A DNA stretch of 64,000 nt. It comes from an uncultured Collinsella sp. GTDB lineage: Bacteria; Actinomycetota; Coriobacteriia; Coriobacteriales; Coriobacteriaceae. Position numbers and translations under genes: made by a program. Below, piece by piece: positions 25,161 to 32,695 of this stretch. How positions within the stretch are numbered: position 1 is the first letter of the stretch; each line of letters starts with the position of its first letter. The stretch is from the NCBI GenBank assembly GCA_900541065.1, contig UQIE01000011.1, positions 9,422-73,421 of the forward strand, in the 5' to 3' direction. The notes under the pieces are model-generated. The model saw only the letters and a program-made list of their open reading frames with translations, was not told the DNA's origin and did no database searches.

Positions 25161-26674
25161 TACAGCTCGCCTCCCTTCCCGGCAAAATCGGGCGCGACGG
25201 AAAGCACGGGCGCACCCGTGGCGGCATCGGCAAAGCCGCGCTCCAGGGCGCGGGCAAACGTGAGCAGCTGACGGTCCTTAAAGGCCGGACCCACCAGCTG
25301 GGCAGAAACGGGCAGCTGAGTATCCTCGCCCAGGCCCAGCGGCACCGAGATACCACCGTTGCCGCAAATGTTGAGCGAGATGGTGTACAGGTCGGAGAGG
25401 TACATCTGCGTGGGGTCGCTGATCTCGCCAAACTTAAAGGCCGTGCGCGGCGAGGCGGGCATGAGGATGGTGTCCACCTTGGCATACGCGGCGTCGTAGT
25501 CTTGCGTGATGAGCGTGCGGGCCTTTTGCGCAGCGTAGTAGTACTTGTCGTACACGCCCGAGCTCAGCAGGTAGGCGCCGAGCATCTGACGGCGCTTGGC
25601 CTCGGCGCCAAAGCCGTGGGCGCGGCTGAGCGAGCTCTGGTCGGACAGGTTGGCGCAGCCCTCCTCCTGGTAGCCGTAGCGAATGCCGTCGAAGCGAGCC
25701 AGGTTGGAGAACGCCTCGGCCGGGCCGATGACGTAGTAGGCGGCGATGGCGGCGTCTAGGTGCGGCAGGTCGACCTCGACCAGCTCGGCGCCCTGGTTCT
25801 GCAGCTCCTGGGCGGCGCGCTGAACAGCGGCCTTGACCTCGGGCGTCAGGCCCTCGGCCTCCATAAACGCGGGGATGATGCCCACGCGCTTGCCCTCGAT
25901 GCTGTCGTTGAGGCGCTCGGTAAAGTCGACGGCGCAATCCTGGTTGGTGCAGTCGTACGGATCGTGGCCCGCGCCGGTGAGCGCGTTCATGGCCAGCGCG
26001 ACGTCCTCGACCGTGCGGCCAAAGGGGCCCACCTGGTCGAGCGACGAGCCAAAGGCAACCACGCCGTAACGGCTCACGGCGCCATACGTGGGCTTAAAGC
26101 CCACCACGCCGCACAGCGACGCCGGCTGGCGAATGGAGCCGCCGGTGTCCGAGCCCAGCGAGAGCGCGACCTCGCCCGCGGCGACGGCTGCAGCGGAACC
26201 GCCCGAGGAGCCGCCGGGCACGCGCTCGGTATCCCAGGGGTTGTTGGTGCGGTGGAACGCCGAGCTCTCGGTGGAGCTACCAAAGGCAAACTCGTCCATG
26301 TTGGCCTTGCCCATGGGCAGGCAGCCGGCGTCGAGCATGCGCTGGACGCAGGTGGCGGTGTAGACGCTCTGGTAGTTCTCGAGCATGCGGGAAGCGCAGG
26401 TGGCGCGCGTGCCCACGAGGTTCATGTTGTCCTTAATGGCCAGCGGCACGCCCGCAAGCGGGGGCAGCGGCTTGCCGGCGGCACGGTCGGCATCCACGCG
26501 CGCGGCGGCCTCGAGCGCGAGCTCGGGCGCCACCTGCAGGAATGCCTGGACCCCGTCCTCGCGTGCCTCGATGGCGGCAAGGGAGGCCTGGACCACCTCG
26601 GTAGCGGTAAAGTCGCCGGCGGCAACGCCCGCGGCAATCTGGGCGGCGGTAAGGGAATCGAAGCTTAGCGCCAT
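25160..26674 (-). CDS. gatA: Asp-tRNA(Asn)/Glu-tRNA(Gln) amidotransferase subunit A
   Basis: 504 aa, standard GatA length. The amidase signature is intact: Lys in PLAIKDNM, then GGSSGGSAAAVAAG and the nucleophilic Ser in GSDTGGSIRQPA, giving the Ser-cisSer-Lys triad. It releases ammonia from glutamine for transfer to the tRNA-bound substrate held by GatB. The start overlaps the gatC stop as TAATG, and its own stop overlaps gatB in the same way. Confidence 0.96.
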   Translation of the reverse strand: MALSFDSLTAAQIAAGVAAGDFTATEVVQASLAAIEAREDGVQAFLQVAPELALEAAARVDADRAAGKPLPPLAGVPLAIKDNMNLVGTRATCASRMLENYQSVYTATCVQRMLDAGCLPMGKANMDEFAFGSSTESSAFHRTNNPWDTERVPGGSSGGSAAAVAAGEVALSLGSDTGGSIRQPASLCGVVGFKPTYGAVSRYGVVAFGSSLDQVGPFGRTVEDVALAMNALTGAGHDPYDCTNQDCAVDFTERLNDSIEGKRVGIIPAFMEAEGLTPEVKAAVQRAAQELQNQGAELVEVDLPHLDAAIAAYYVIGPAEAFSNLARFDGIRYGYQEEGCANLSDQSSLSRAHGFGAEAKRRQMLGAYLLSSGVYDKYYYAAQKARTLITQDYDAAYAKVDTILMPASPRTAFKFGEISDPTQMYLSDLYTISLNICGNGGISVPLGLGEDTQLPVSAQLVGPAFKDRQLLTFARALERGFADAATGAPVLSVAPDFAGKGGEL

Positions 26675-26985
26675 TACTCGCTCTCCCCCTCTCCCAAAAT
26701 GGACGGCACGCGGAAGTAGCGGTCGCGCGCGCTGCCGGCGTTTTCGAGCGCAACGTCGAGCGGCAGGTCGCGCTCGGGCTCGCGCAGGTCATCGCCCATC
26801 ACGTTGGACAGGCTTCCGATGGGATGGAACGTGGGCTCCACGTCGGGCAAGTCATATTGCAAGACGGGCTCGAGCATCTGGACGGCGTCGTTCAGGTAGG
26901 ACGTCATCTGGGTGAGCTCGTCATCGGTCAGTGCGATCTTTGCGTACTCGGCGATGCCGCGCACGTCTTTCTCGCTGAGTGCCAT
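26674..26985 (-). CDS. gatC: Asp-tRNA(Asn)/Glu-tRNA(Gln) amidotransferase subunit C
   Basis: 103 aa. MALSEKDVRGIAEYAKIALTDDELTQM at the start and VLQYDLPDVEPTFHP in the middle are typical of GatC, which belts GatA and GatB together. The start at 26985 has GGGAG 5 nt upstream; an ATG 18 nt further up lacks an RBS at proper spacing. First gene of gatCAB. Confidence 0.93.
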   Translation of the reverse strand: MALSEKDVRGIAEYAKIALTDDELTQMTSYLNDAVQMLEPVLQYDLPDVEPTFHPIGSLSNVMGDDLREPERDLPLDVALENAGSARDRYFRVPSILGEGESE

Positions 26986-27020
26986 AGGCGCTCCCTTCCG
27001 CATAACAGTTAAACCGCTCT

Positions 27021-27026
27021 AGTATA
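27021..27026 (-). promoter_or_regulatory. Possible -10 element of gatCAB
   Basis: TATACT on the minus strand, 35 nt upstream of gatC. No convincing -35 lies 16-18 nt upstream, so confidence is limited. Confidence 0.35.
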
Positions 27027-27117
27027 CAAGGCAACGTCGCTTGGAGCAGGTGCTTTACCCAAATGCAGCGAAAACGTAACGAGGACAGCGGGCTGGCAGG
27101 CGGCGGACTGGCGGTTC

Positions 27118-27190
27118 TGCAACGAAACCGCACCGTCCATAGCGAAAATCGTCTCGCCCGCAACGAAGACCGTCTCGCCCGCGATGGAAA
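27118..27190. repeat. Short degenerate repeats in the gatC-sortase intergenic region
   Basis: GTCTCGCCCGC occurs twice in 21-22-bp units (around 27149-27190) with a weaker third unit before them. On the minus strand they would encode AGET[VI]F repeats, but no RBS supports translation. Confidence 0.45.
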
Positions 27191-27191
27191 G

Positions 27192-27248
27192 CATCACAAC
27201 ATTCGACACTTTTCGCCATAATCGAAATTTTCATCGAATGTTGTGATG
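27192..27248. repeat. Palindromic family 1, copy A (arms 15, interior 27 nt)
   Basis: CATCACAACATTCGA and its reverse complement flank a 27-nt interior. It is located 3' of the sortase gene, next to a family-2 element. Confidence 0.9.
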
Positions 27249-27265
27249 GTTTGGAAGTCCCGACC

Positions 27266-27294
27266 ACCACAAAGGTGCCTGTCCCCTTTGTGGT
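27266..27294. repeat. Palindromic family 2, copy 1
   Basis: ACCACAAAGG - TGCCTGTCC - CCTTTGTGGT, 16 nt after the sortase stop. No T-run; may serve as a terminator. Confidence 0.9.
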
Positions 27295-27310
27295 TGTTCT
27301 GAACGATGTC

Positions 27311-28249
27311 TTATGCCGAGGCCTTGGCCTTGCGGCGCTTGCGGACCGCGTGGATCACGATGTCCAGCAGTAGCAGCACAATGGCTACGACCACGATGAG
27401 CACGGCAAACTCGCGCTTGCCCCAGTGGCGGCCGGCCAGCGACTTTTGCTTGTCGACGTCCTTCTTGCTGTACTTGGTGCGCACGCAATGCACCAGCAGG
27501 CGATGGTCGTTCACGCCGTAGGGCGTGCAGGTAACGAGCGTAACCTTGTCGGCGCCGGGCTCGATGGTCAGCGACTCCATCTCCTCGGGCAGCACCACCT
27601 CGGAGTCCACCATCTTGTAGGCGAGCGTCTTGTTCATGGTGTGCAGCAGCACCAGGTCGCCGGGCTCCAGCGAATGGATGTCGTCGAACATGCTCAAGTT
27701 GCGCATGCCCGAGTGCGCGGTGAGCACGCAATGCGTCGAGGTGCCGCTCACCGGCAGGCTCGTGCCCTCCAGGTGGCCGACGCCCGCCATAAGGACTTCC
27801 TCGCTCGTGCCGTGGTAGATGGGCATGCTCACGTCGATGGAGGGGATCTCGACCCAGCTCATCATGGGGTCGCGGTCAAAGATAAGTTGCTGAGCGTAGG
27901 GCTCGATTTGGTCGGCAGGGAGCTCGGTGGCCTCGCCCGCCAGCTGCTCGTTAAAAGAGCGCGCCTGGAGCAGGATGCGCTCGCGCTCCTCGGCAGACAG
28001 CGCGTCCACGGTGCTGGACACCGTGCTGATCTGGTTGAACACGCCCGAGGCCTCGAGCCGGTCCAAGATCCACGGCCAGGTCATAAGGCCCACGCCAATA
28101 AGGATGATGACGATGGTGATGAGCCGGTCGGCCCAGCGCGGCAGCCGCTTGCGGCGGCGCTTGGGCTTTGGTTGAGGATTGGGCTGAGGGCTTGATCCGC
28201 CGTTGGCCGCGGCGTTATTGCTCTTCATATGTTTGGCGCTCTGCACCAT
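27311..28249 (-). CDS. Class C sortase (pilus polymerase)
   Basis: 312 aa. A Lys/Arg-rich N-terminus is followed by a membrane segment (LITIVIILIGVGLMTWPW). The catalytic domain has His in LTAHSGM, Cys in VTLVTCTPYG and Arg in NDHRLLVHCVRT. A C-terminal membrane helix (FAVLIVVVAIVLLLLDIVI) plus basic tail is diagnostic of class C. Upstream of the core, DRDPMMSW fits the flexible lid (DP motif) that covers the active site. It joins pilin subunits through Lys isopeptide bonds. The pilin genes lie 2.5 kb upstream on the same strand but behind a terminator and two inserted genes. Start at 28249 (GAGGAG, 9 nt). A -10-like TATTAT lies at 28293-28288. Confidence 0.9.
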   Translation of the reverse strand: MVQSAKHMKSNNAAANGGSSPQPNPQPKPKRRRKRLPRWADRLITIVIILIGVGLMTWPWILDRLEASGVFNQISTVSSTVDALSAEERERILLQARSFNEQLAGEATELPADQIEPYAQQLIFDRDPMMSWVEIPSIDVSMPIYHGTSEEVLMAGVGHLEGTSLPVSGTSTHCVLTAHSGMRNLSMFDDIHSLEPGDLVLLHTMNKTLAYKMVDSEVVLPEEMESLTIEPGADKVTLVTCTPYGVNDHRLLVHCVRTKYSKKDVDKQKSLAGRHWGKREFAVLIVVVAIVLLLLDIVIHAVRKRRKAKASA

Positions 28250-28360
28250 CGCCGGTCACTCCTCTACAGCTCATGTTGTCTAAACAAATAATAGCCGATT
28301 AGCGAGCTCCTGAGCCGGACAACGCCGCTAGACTGCACCGTCCGGGCCACGTAACCACAC

Positions 28361-29134
28361 TCAACCAATCAAGCCATATGTTGCTTTCATCGTCTCAAGC
28401 AACTGCGCCATCGTTGCGCCCGCAACCCCGATCTGTTTCAGATTGACGTCGCCCACCTCACAATCTTTAACAAACGCAATCATATCGTCCTTCAGTTCTC
28501 CGCGCAGGTCGACACCTTCCGACTCGCCAAGCAGCTGAGCAAGCCTCAGCGCATCGCGTTTATGCTTTTTTACCTTCTTCGAATCAACGTTCTCCCCCGC
28601 TTCCCTTCTAGCTTTTAGGTCGAGATACGCCTTCGCTTTGAACGGGACAATGTATTCCGTACCCAGGACCGAAACGCCGCCTACGGTCCGAATTCCCTGA
28701 AGGAACAAGCTGTAGTAAGCATCGTCCAACAAAATTGCCGAAAGACTGCTTATGTTTTCATCAACGTGAATTGGCGCCACATCAATCCCCTCACGACCCT
28801 TTAGAAAGTCGGGGCACTTCGCGAAGAGTTCGATCATATGGGGGTAACCTGGCCTCTTAGGCTCTGTGAACCGATAAAAACATGAGCCTTTGCCTTCGCC
28901 CCAGCCGCAGCGGTAACCGCCATCACGCACCAAAGTCCATATGGCTTCTGCCGTCTGAGGCAACCGGTCATCGGCGACAATTACCACATCAAAATCGTGA
29001 GTCGCCCTAAACGGAAGTCCCGCCTCCGCAAGCAAAATGTCGCATGCCGTGCCGCCGATAAGGGCATACGATCCTGCAGCTTCTTGCATATGCTGCTGAA
29101 ATTCTTGGAGGCCTTCTACAGCGCTTCTTGCCAT
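28361..29134 (-). CDS. Nucleotidyltransferase-type toxin (AbiEii-like)
   Basis: 257 aa. The N-terminal nucleotidyltransferase core has YALIGGTACDILL (the GG/GS helix) and THDFDVVIV, supplying the two Asp that bind metal. A helical C-terminal domain with KAKAYLDLKARRE and KKHKRDALRLAQLL is characteristic of the AbiEii group, whose members modify tRNA ends or other substrates. It overlaps the upstream gene by 19 nt. The pair forms an AbiE-like (type IV) toxin-antitoxin or abortive-infection module. RBS AAGGGA is 6 nt before 29134. Family assignment is good; activity is not proven. Confidence 0.75.
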   Translation of the reverse strand: MARSAVEGLQEFQQHMQEAAGSYALIGGTACDILLAEAGLPFRATHDFDVVIVADDRLPQTAEAIWTLVRDGGYRCGWGEGKGSCFYRFTEPKRPGYPHMIELFAKCPDFLKGREGIDVAPIHVDENISSLSAILLDDAYYSLFLQGIRTVGGVSVLGTEYIVPFKAKAYLDLKARREAGENVDSKKVKKHKRDALRLAQLLGESEGVDLRGELKDDMIAFVKDCEVGDVNLKQIGVAGATMAQLLETMKATYGLIG

Positions 29135-30087
29135 GGATATTCCCTTTCAAACATTCGATCGACTTCGAGCTGAATTCGCTCATCGTCAATTGCCGCCAAA
29201 GATAGCGCAAGCGAAATGTTGTCGACACGGGAGGAGTCGGCAAACACGGGCGCATAGCGCCACACTTGGATCATCGCCGTCTCGTTATCCGGCAACTCCC
29301 CGTCTGCGACTTCAAGGTCGCTCAGTTGACGCCATGCACTTCTTAAGACGGCCTTTTGTTCCATGCCCGGCGCAGCGAGCATCGAACGCGCGGCGAGCGC
29401 CGTCTCCCCGGCGTCAACAAGACAGTCGATCTGCGGCGTCTTCCTTGCATAAAAGACCTTCGAGACAGGCGAGGAGAGCTCTGCCATGTGCTCACTGAGC
29501 AAAAGATCAACAGCAACAGGGAACACGACGACACGTCGCTCGCGACGCTCGCGCCTCGCGAGCCCCCTGTCAACAAGCTCGGTTATGGCCTCACTCGCGC
29601 GGCTTGCCGAAATCCCAAGCGCACGACAAAGGTCATAGGGACGATATGGCTCCTGGGCTACTCCCCAGATTGCGGCAGCCTGTGCGTTGGGTGACATCTT
29701 GGTCGCGCGATTGCGAAACCGGGCACCGCCCCTCTCCGTGCAGGCTGTGCCCATAAATGGAAGAAAAGCCTGTCTACCTGGGCAGACAAAGGGAATCCCT
29801 TGTGCGATCAATGCTTTGCGCTGACGTGCATCGGCATCAGGAAACGAAACGACAACAGGAGTCTCCGCGCGTAAGGCTAGCTGACTATAGACTCTCTTAG
29901 CCTCGGGAAGCCCGACGCCAGTAGGCAAACTTGCAAGCAAAAACGAAAAACCGTTTGCGTCAACAGCGCGGACCTCAACCGCCCGCAGATGCAGCGGCAA
30001 GCGTGTGGATCCAGGCCAAGTTTTGGCCTTGGCGGAGAGGCCTAGTGCTTCTTGTAAGTAGATTAGCGCTTCGTTCATTTCCATCAT
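29116..30087 (-). CDS. AbiEi-like antitoxin/transcriptional regulator
   Basis: About 323 aa. The central winged helix (PYDLCRALGISASRASEAITELVDRGLARR) is followed by a C-terminal domain ending in VWRYAPVFADSSRVDNISLALSL and DERIQLEVDRMFE, a pattern seen in AbiEi-type antitoxins. The N-terminal ~100 residues resemble the PD-like segment of some Coriobacterial regulators. The frame opens with an ATG at 30123, but a -10 TATAAT (30120-30115) overlaps that codon, so the true start is probably ATG 30087 or 30078; neither has a strong RBS. It is translationally coupled to the toxin and probably represses its own promoter through the GGAAT/ATTCC repeats. Confidence 0.7.
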   Translation of the reverse strand: MMEMNEALIYLQEALGLSAKAKTWPGSTRLPLHLRAVEVRAVDANGFSFLLASLPTGVGLPEAKRVYSQLALRAETPVVVSFPDADARQRKALIAQGIPFVCPGRQAFLPFMGTACTERGGARFRNRATKMSPNAQAAAIWGVAQEPYRPYDLCRALGISASRASEAITELVDRGLARRERRERRVVVFPVAVDLLLSEHMAELSSPVSKVFYARKTPQIDCLVDAGETALAARSMLAAPGMEQKAVLRSAWRQLSDLEVADGELPDNETAMIQVWRYAPVFADSSRVDNISLALSLAAIDDERIQLEVDRMFEREYPWQEAL

Positions 30088-30096
30088 TTTCGTTTG

Positions 30097-30147
30097 ATTC
30101 CAGTTTATATTGGAATTATACATAATTTTCGGAATTGACGAGATTCC
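30097..30147 (-). promoter_or_regulatory. Promoter and operator repeats of the AbiE-like module
   Basis: -10 TATAAT (30120-30115, minus) lies between two inverted pairs: ATTCCA...TGGAAT (30097-30116) and GGAAT...ATTCC (30131-30147). Four half-sites around one promoter point to autoregulation by the antitoxin. The -35 is poor. Confidence 0.55.
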
Positions 30148-30285
30148 TTTCGTGCATAAGCCCGCATTTGAGTTTTCAGAATGTCCCGGATCGGCGGGGC
30201 GATTCGGGATACAATGTCAATAGAAAACGACGCATCCCGCGTAAGTGTACGAGAGCGCGGGCGGCCTAGTTTTCAGCTTTTGTTA

Positions 30286-30313
30286 AATGCCCGGGATCCG
30301 ACCCCCGGGCATT
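30286..30313. terminator. Hairpin behind the small peptide gene
   Basis: AATGCCCGGG (30286-30295) pairs perfectly with CCCGGGCATT (30304-30313). It starts 2 nt after the stop of the 50-aa reading frame. The downstream tract is only moderately T-rich. Confidence 0.55.
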
Positions 30314-30314
30314 C

Positions 30315-30467
30315 TTATTTGCGCTTGTTGCGGCGCAAATGCCTTCTACCGTCCGCACCGCGCGTGCGCCTACGGACCTTAAACCGAACCTCATACGAGT
30401 CAAGAAACGCGATGACGAACGTGCCCACCGCCGCGAGGGCGGCGAGCGCGTTAAGGAATTTCAGCAT
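30315..30467 (-). CDS. Small hydrophobic-basic peptide, function unknown
   Basis: 50 aa. RBS GGAGG is 7 nt before the ATG at 30467. One predicted membrane helix (LNALAALAAVGTFVIAFLDS, residues ~5-24) is followed by a strongly basic tail (KVRRRTRG, RRHLRRNKRK). Size and layout resemble type I toxin peptides or small phage/conjugative membrane proteins, but no family is recognised. It sits between the AbiE-like module and the pilin operon terminator, with its own hairpin terminator. Real expression is uncertain. Confidence 0.45.
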   Translation of the reverse strand: MLKFLNALAALAAVGTFVIAFLDSYEVRFKVRRRTRGADGRRHLRRNKRK

Positions 30468-30633
30468 TTGGGGACCTCCGATCGAGTCGTCGGCCGCCCG
30501 CGCACGGGATGCGTCGCAAGGCCATTTTACTGCGAGCGTATGCACCCGCAGCTGGTAAACGCAATAATTGCAAACATCTGTTCGATATTCATACGCTTGA
30601 TCCATCGAGCAATGGAGCCTGGCTGCGTTGTCC

Positions 30634-30672
30634 CAAAAAAACGGGGCAAACTCCAGTGCGGAGTTTGCCCCG
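30634..30672 (-). terminator. Intrinsic terminator of the pilin operon
   Basis: A 13-bp perfect stem, CGGGGCAAACTCC (30642-30654) with 30660-30672, has a 5-nt loop and is followed on the minus strand by TTTTTTT. It lies 100 nt after the major pilin stop and separates the pilins from the sortase. Confidence 0.9.
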
Positions 30673-30772
30673 AAAAGAGAATGGCAAAGCAAGAGCGTAG
30701 ATGGACGAGAAAAGTGTCCGCAAGTCTCATGGCCATCACATCCCACCTGCCAAAGTGATGGGTGAGCGAGCG

Positions 30773-32587
30773 TTACTCGTGCTCGGACTCCTCAGCCTGC
30801 TTACGGCTGCGGATGAGGTGCGCCACGCCGATGCACAGCACCGCGCCACCAGCGATCCAAGTGAAGGTCACGCCGTTGAGACCGGTCAACGGGAGGCCGG
30901 AGCCCTTCTGGTCGACAATGGTGAAGCTGAGCTTACCGGTAGCTGCGGCGGCCGTGCCGTCCTTCACAACGCCAGATGCTGCACTGATTACAGACTCCGT
31001 ACTCGGAGTAACACTTTGACCAGCCTGATAGAGCTGATCGTTGCTGTCACGTTTGATAGTAAAGGTGACACCGTCCTTGGCGGAGTTATTGTAACCAGGA
31101 GCAGGCTTAACCTCTTTGAGGATGTAGGTGCCCTCGTCGAGACCGACAACGTTGATCTTGCCTTCGTTCGTCGTCTTGAGCGTGGCTTCCTTGGCGTCGG
31201 TGTGCTTTACACCCCGGGCGTCGATGAATTGGTTCTCAGCGTTGCCGCCAACAACCTCCTGCAAGGTGAACTCAACATCTTTGAGCGTCTTGAGGTTACC
31301 GTCTCCATCCTTGTCACTACCGACCTTGGTAACATCGATACCATAGGTGTAGTCATAGGCAGGATGGTCAACCGTAGTGCCTTCACCTTCACCGTGCGGG
31401 TTGTTGGAGTAGGTAAGCTTAACCGTATTCGTCTGTGCGGTACCGAGCAAACTGCTGAATTCTGGCTTGAGCGAACCGTCAGGATTGCAAACCTTACTAG
31501 AGTCGAGCTTGGCCTTATATTCAACGGTCACTTTAGACTTGTCATTCAGGACGATAGGTTTGTCGTTCTCGTCTTGGCACGCTTTAAGATTAGTGAAGTT
31601 AACCGTGAGCACGTCGCCGCTATAGGTCGGCTCGTAGCCAGACTTGACCACATTGCCATCGATTTTGACCGTGACAACAGGTGTCACGTTGTTATTCTTG
31701 AGCTCAGGCGTCATGGATTTGGGAAGATTATCCGTGAAGGTGTACCCGTAGGTGCTGTAAGTGTTGATGTTCCCCGCAACGGTGCCAACGAGCTGATAGT
31801 CGATAAACTGGTCCATTCGGGAGTCTGCAGCCATGTTGGGATTTTTGAACACATCGGTACCGAACGTGCTGCCATCCTTGTCGTCCCTGACGGCCTTGGT
31901 CACAGTGGGGACCTGCTTCTTGGGAGTTAAGTTCTCAGCGGAACCGCCAACAACGGCGAAAATGGGCGAACTGAAGGTATCCGTGTTACCCTTTTCAGCA
32001 TTAGCATACTCGCCGACACTCTTAGTCACGAAGAGCCAGTAACCAGTAGCCAAGTTACTAAAAGAACCGGTGTTGTCAGCCTTTTGCCAGCCGTTATTGC
32101 CTTCAGGAATGTTCGCCTTCTCAACAGCAGCAGCGATCTTGTCGAGCACGATTCCGGCCTTGACGTTTTTATTCACAACTTCGTTCTCGTGCTTTTTGAT
32201 GAACTGAGCCCACGCCTGAGCAGATTCAGCATCTTCGCCAGTCGGCAAGCCATCAGGCTTGGGGTCATCGTTATTAAATGCCGTAGTCACTGCGCGCTTT
32301 ACGGGATCACTTGCCCAATCGATATCGGAAAGCGTCTTCTCCGCAGTGGAGTCCCAGGTACCATCATCCTTCTGGTCTTGCGTGACCTTCGCCGAGAAAA
32401 TCCTGATTCCCCTAAAGGTCGTATCCTTGTAGGTATCCTCCTTAATCGTCACGCTGCCGTTCTCGGCCACCGTCGGCGTACCCTCAGCAAACGCCATGGT
32501 CACCGGAGCCATCACGCCGCCGAAGCTCAACGCGGCTGTAAGGCCTGCCGTTACTGCCAGGCGGGCGATGTTCTTGCTCATACTCAT
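30773..32587 (-). CDS. Major (backbone) pilin, SpaA-type isopeptide-forming, LPLTG-anchored
   Basis: 604 aa. A signal peptide (residues ~1-32, hydrophobic core RLAVTAGLTAALSFGGVMAP, then AFA) is followed by the fimbrial N-terminal domain, Ig-like CnaB domains with a Lys in GIDVTKVGSDKDG, and the E-box YILKEVKPAPGYN expected for internal isopeptide bonds. The cell-wall sorting signal is LPLTG, hydrophobic segment, then RSRKQAEESEHE. Sortase C links such subunits end to end and a housekeeping sortase anchors the fibre. The start at 32587 has GAGGA at 7-11 nt; a longer frame to 32653 lacks an RBS. Third and last gene of the pilin operon. Confidence 0.9.
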   Translation of the reverse strand: MSMSKNIARLAVTAGLTAALSFGGVMAPVTMAFAEGTPTVAENGSVTIKEDTYKDTTFRGIRIFSAKVTQDQKDDGTWDSTAEKTLSDIDWASDPVKRAVTTAFNNDDPKPDGLPTGEDAESAQAWAQFIKKHENEVVNKNVKAGIVLDKIAAAVEKANIPEGNNGWQKADNTGSFSNLATGYWLFVTKSVGEYANAEKGNTDTFSSPIFAVVGGSAENLTPKKQVPTVTKAVRDDKDGSTFGTDVFKNPNMAADSRMDQFIDYQLVGTVAGNINTYSTYGYTFTDNLPKSMTPELKNNNVTPVVTVKIDGNVVKSGYEPTYSGDVLTVNFTNLKACQDENDKPIVLNDKSKVTVEYKAKLDSSKVCNPDGSLKPEFSSLLGTAQTNTVKLTYSNNPHGEGEGTTVDHPAYDYTYGIDVTKVGSDKDGDGNLKTLKDVEFTLQEVVGGNAENQFIDARGVKHTDAKEATLKTTNEGKINVVGLDEGTYILKEVKPAPGYNNSAKDGVTFTIKRDSNDQLYQAGQSVTPSTESVISAASGVVKDGTAAAATGKLSFTIVDQKGSGLPLTGLNGVTFTWIAGGAVLCIGVAHLIRSRKQAEESEHE

Positions 32588-32695
32588 CTTCTTTTCCTCT
32601 GCTTTCTGCTCGAATTCCATTTGATCTAAATCTGTCTGTCTGTGTCTTAGCATCTGCTTCGCTACGTCTCGCCCCGCTCTCTGCGGGGCTGCCAG

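Noticed and set aside
27009..27209. Minus-strand frame with AGET[VI]F repeats next to gatC
   Set aside because: Starts inside palindrome copy A and has no RBS; probably non-coding.
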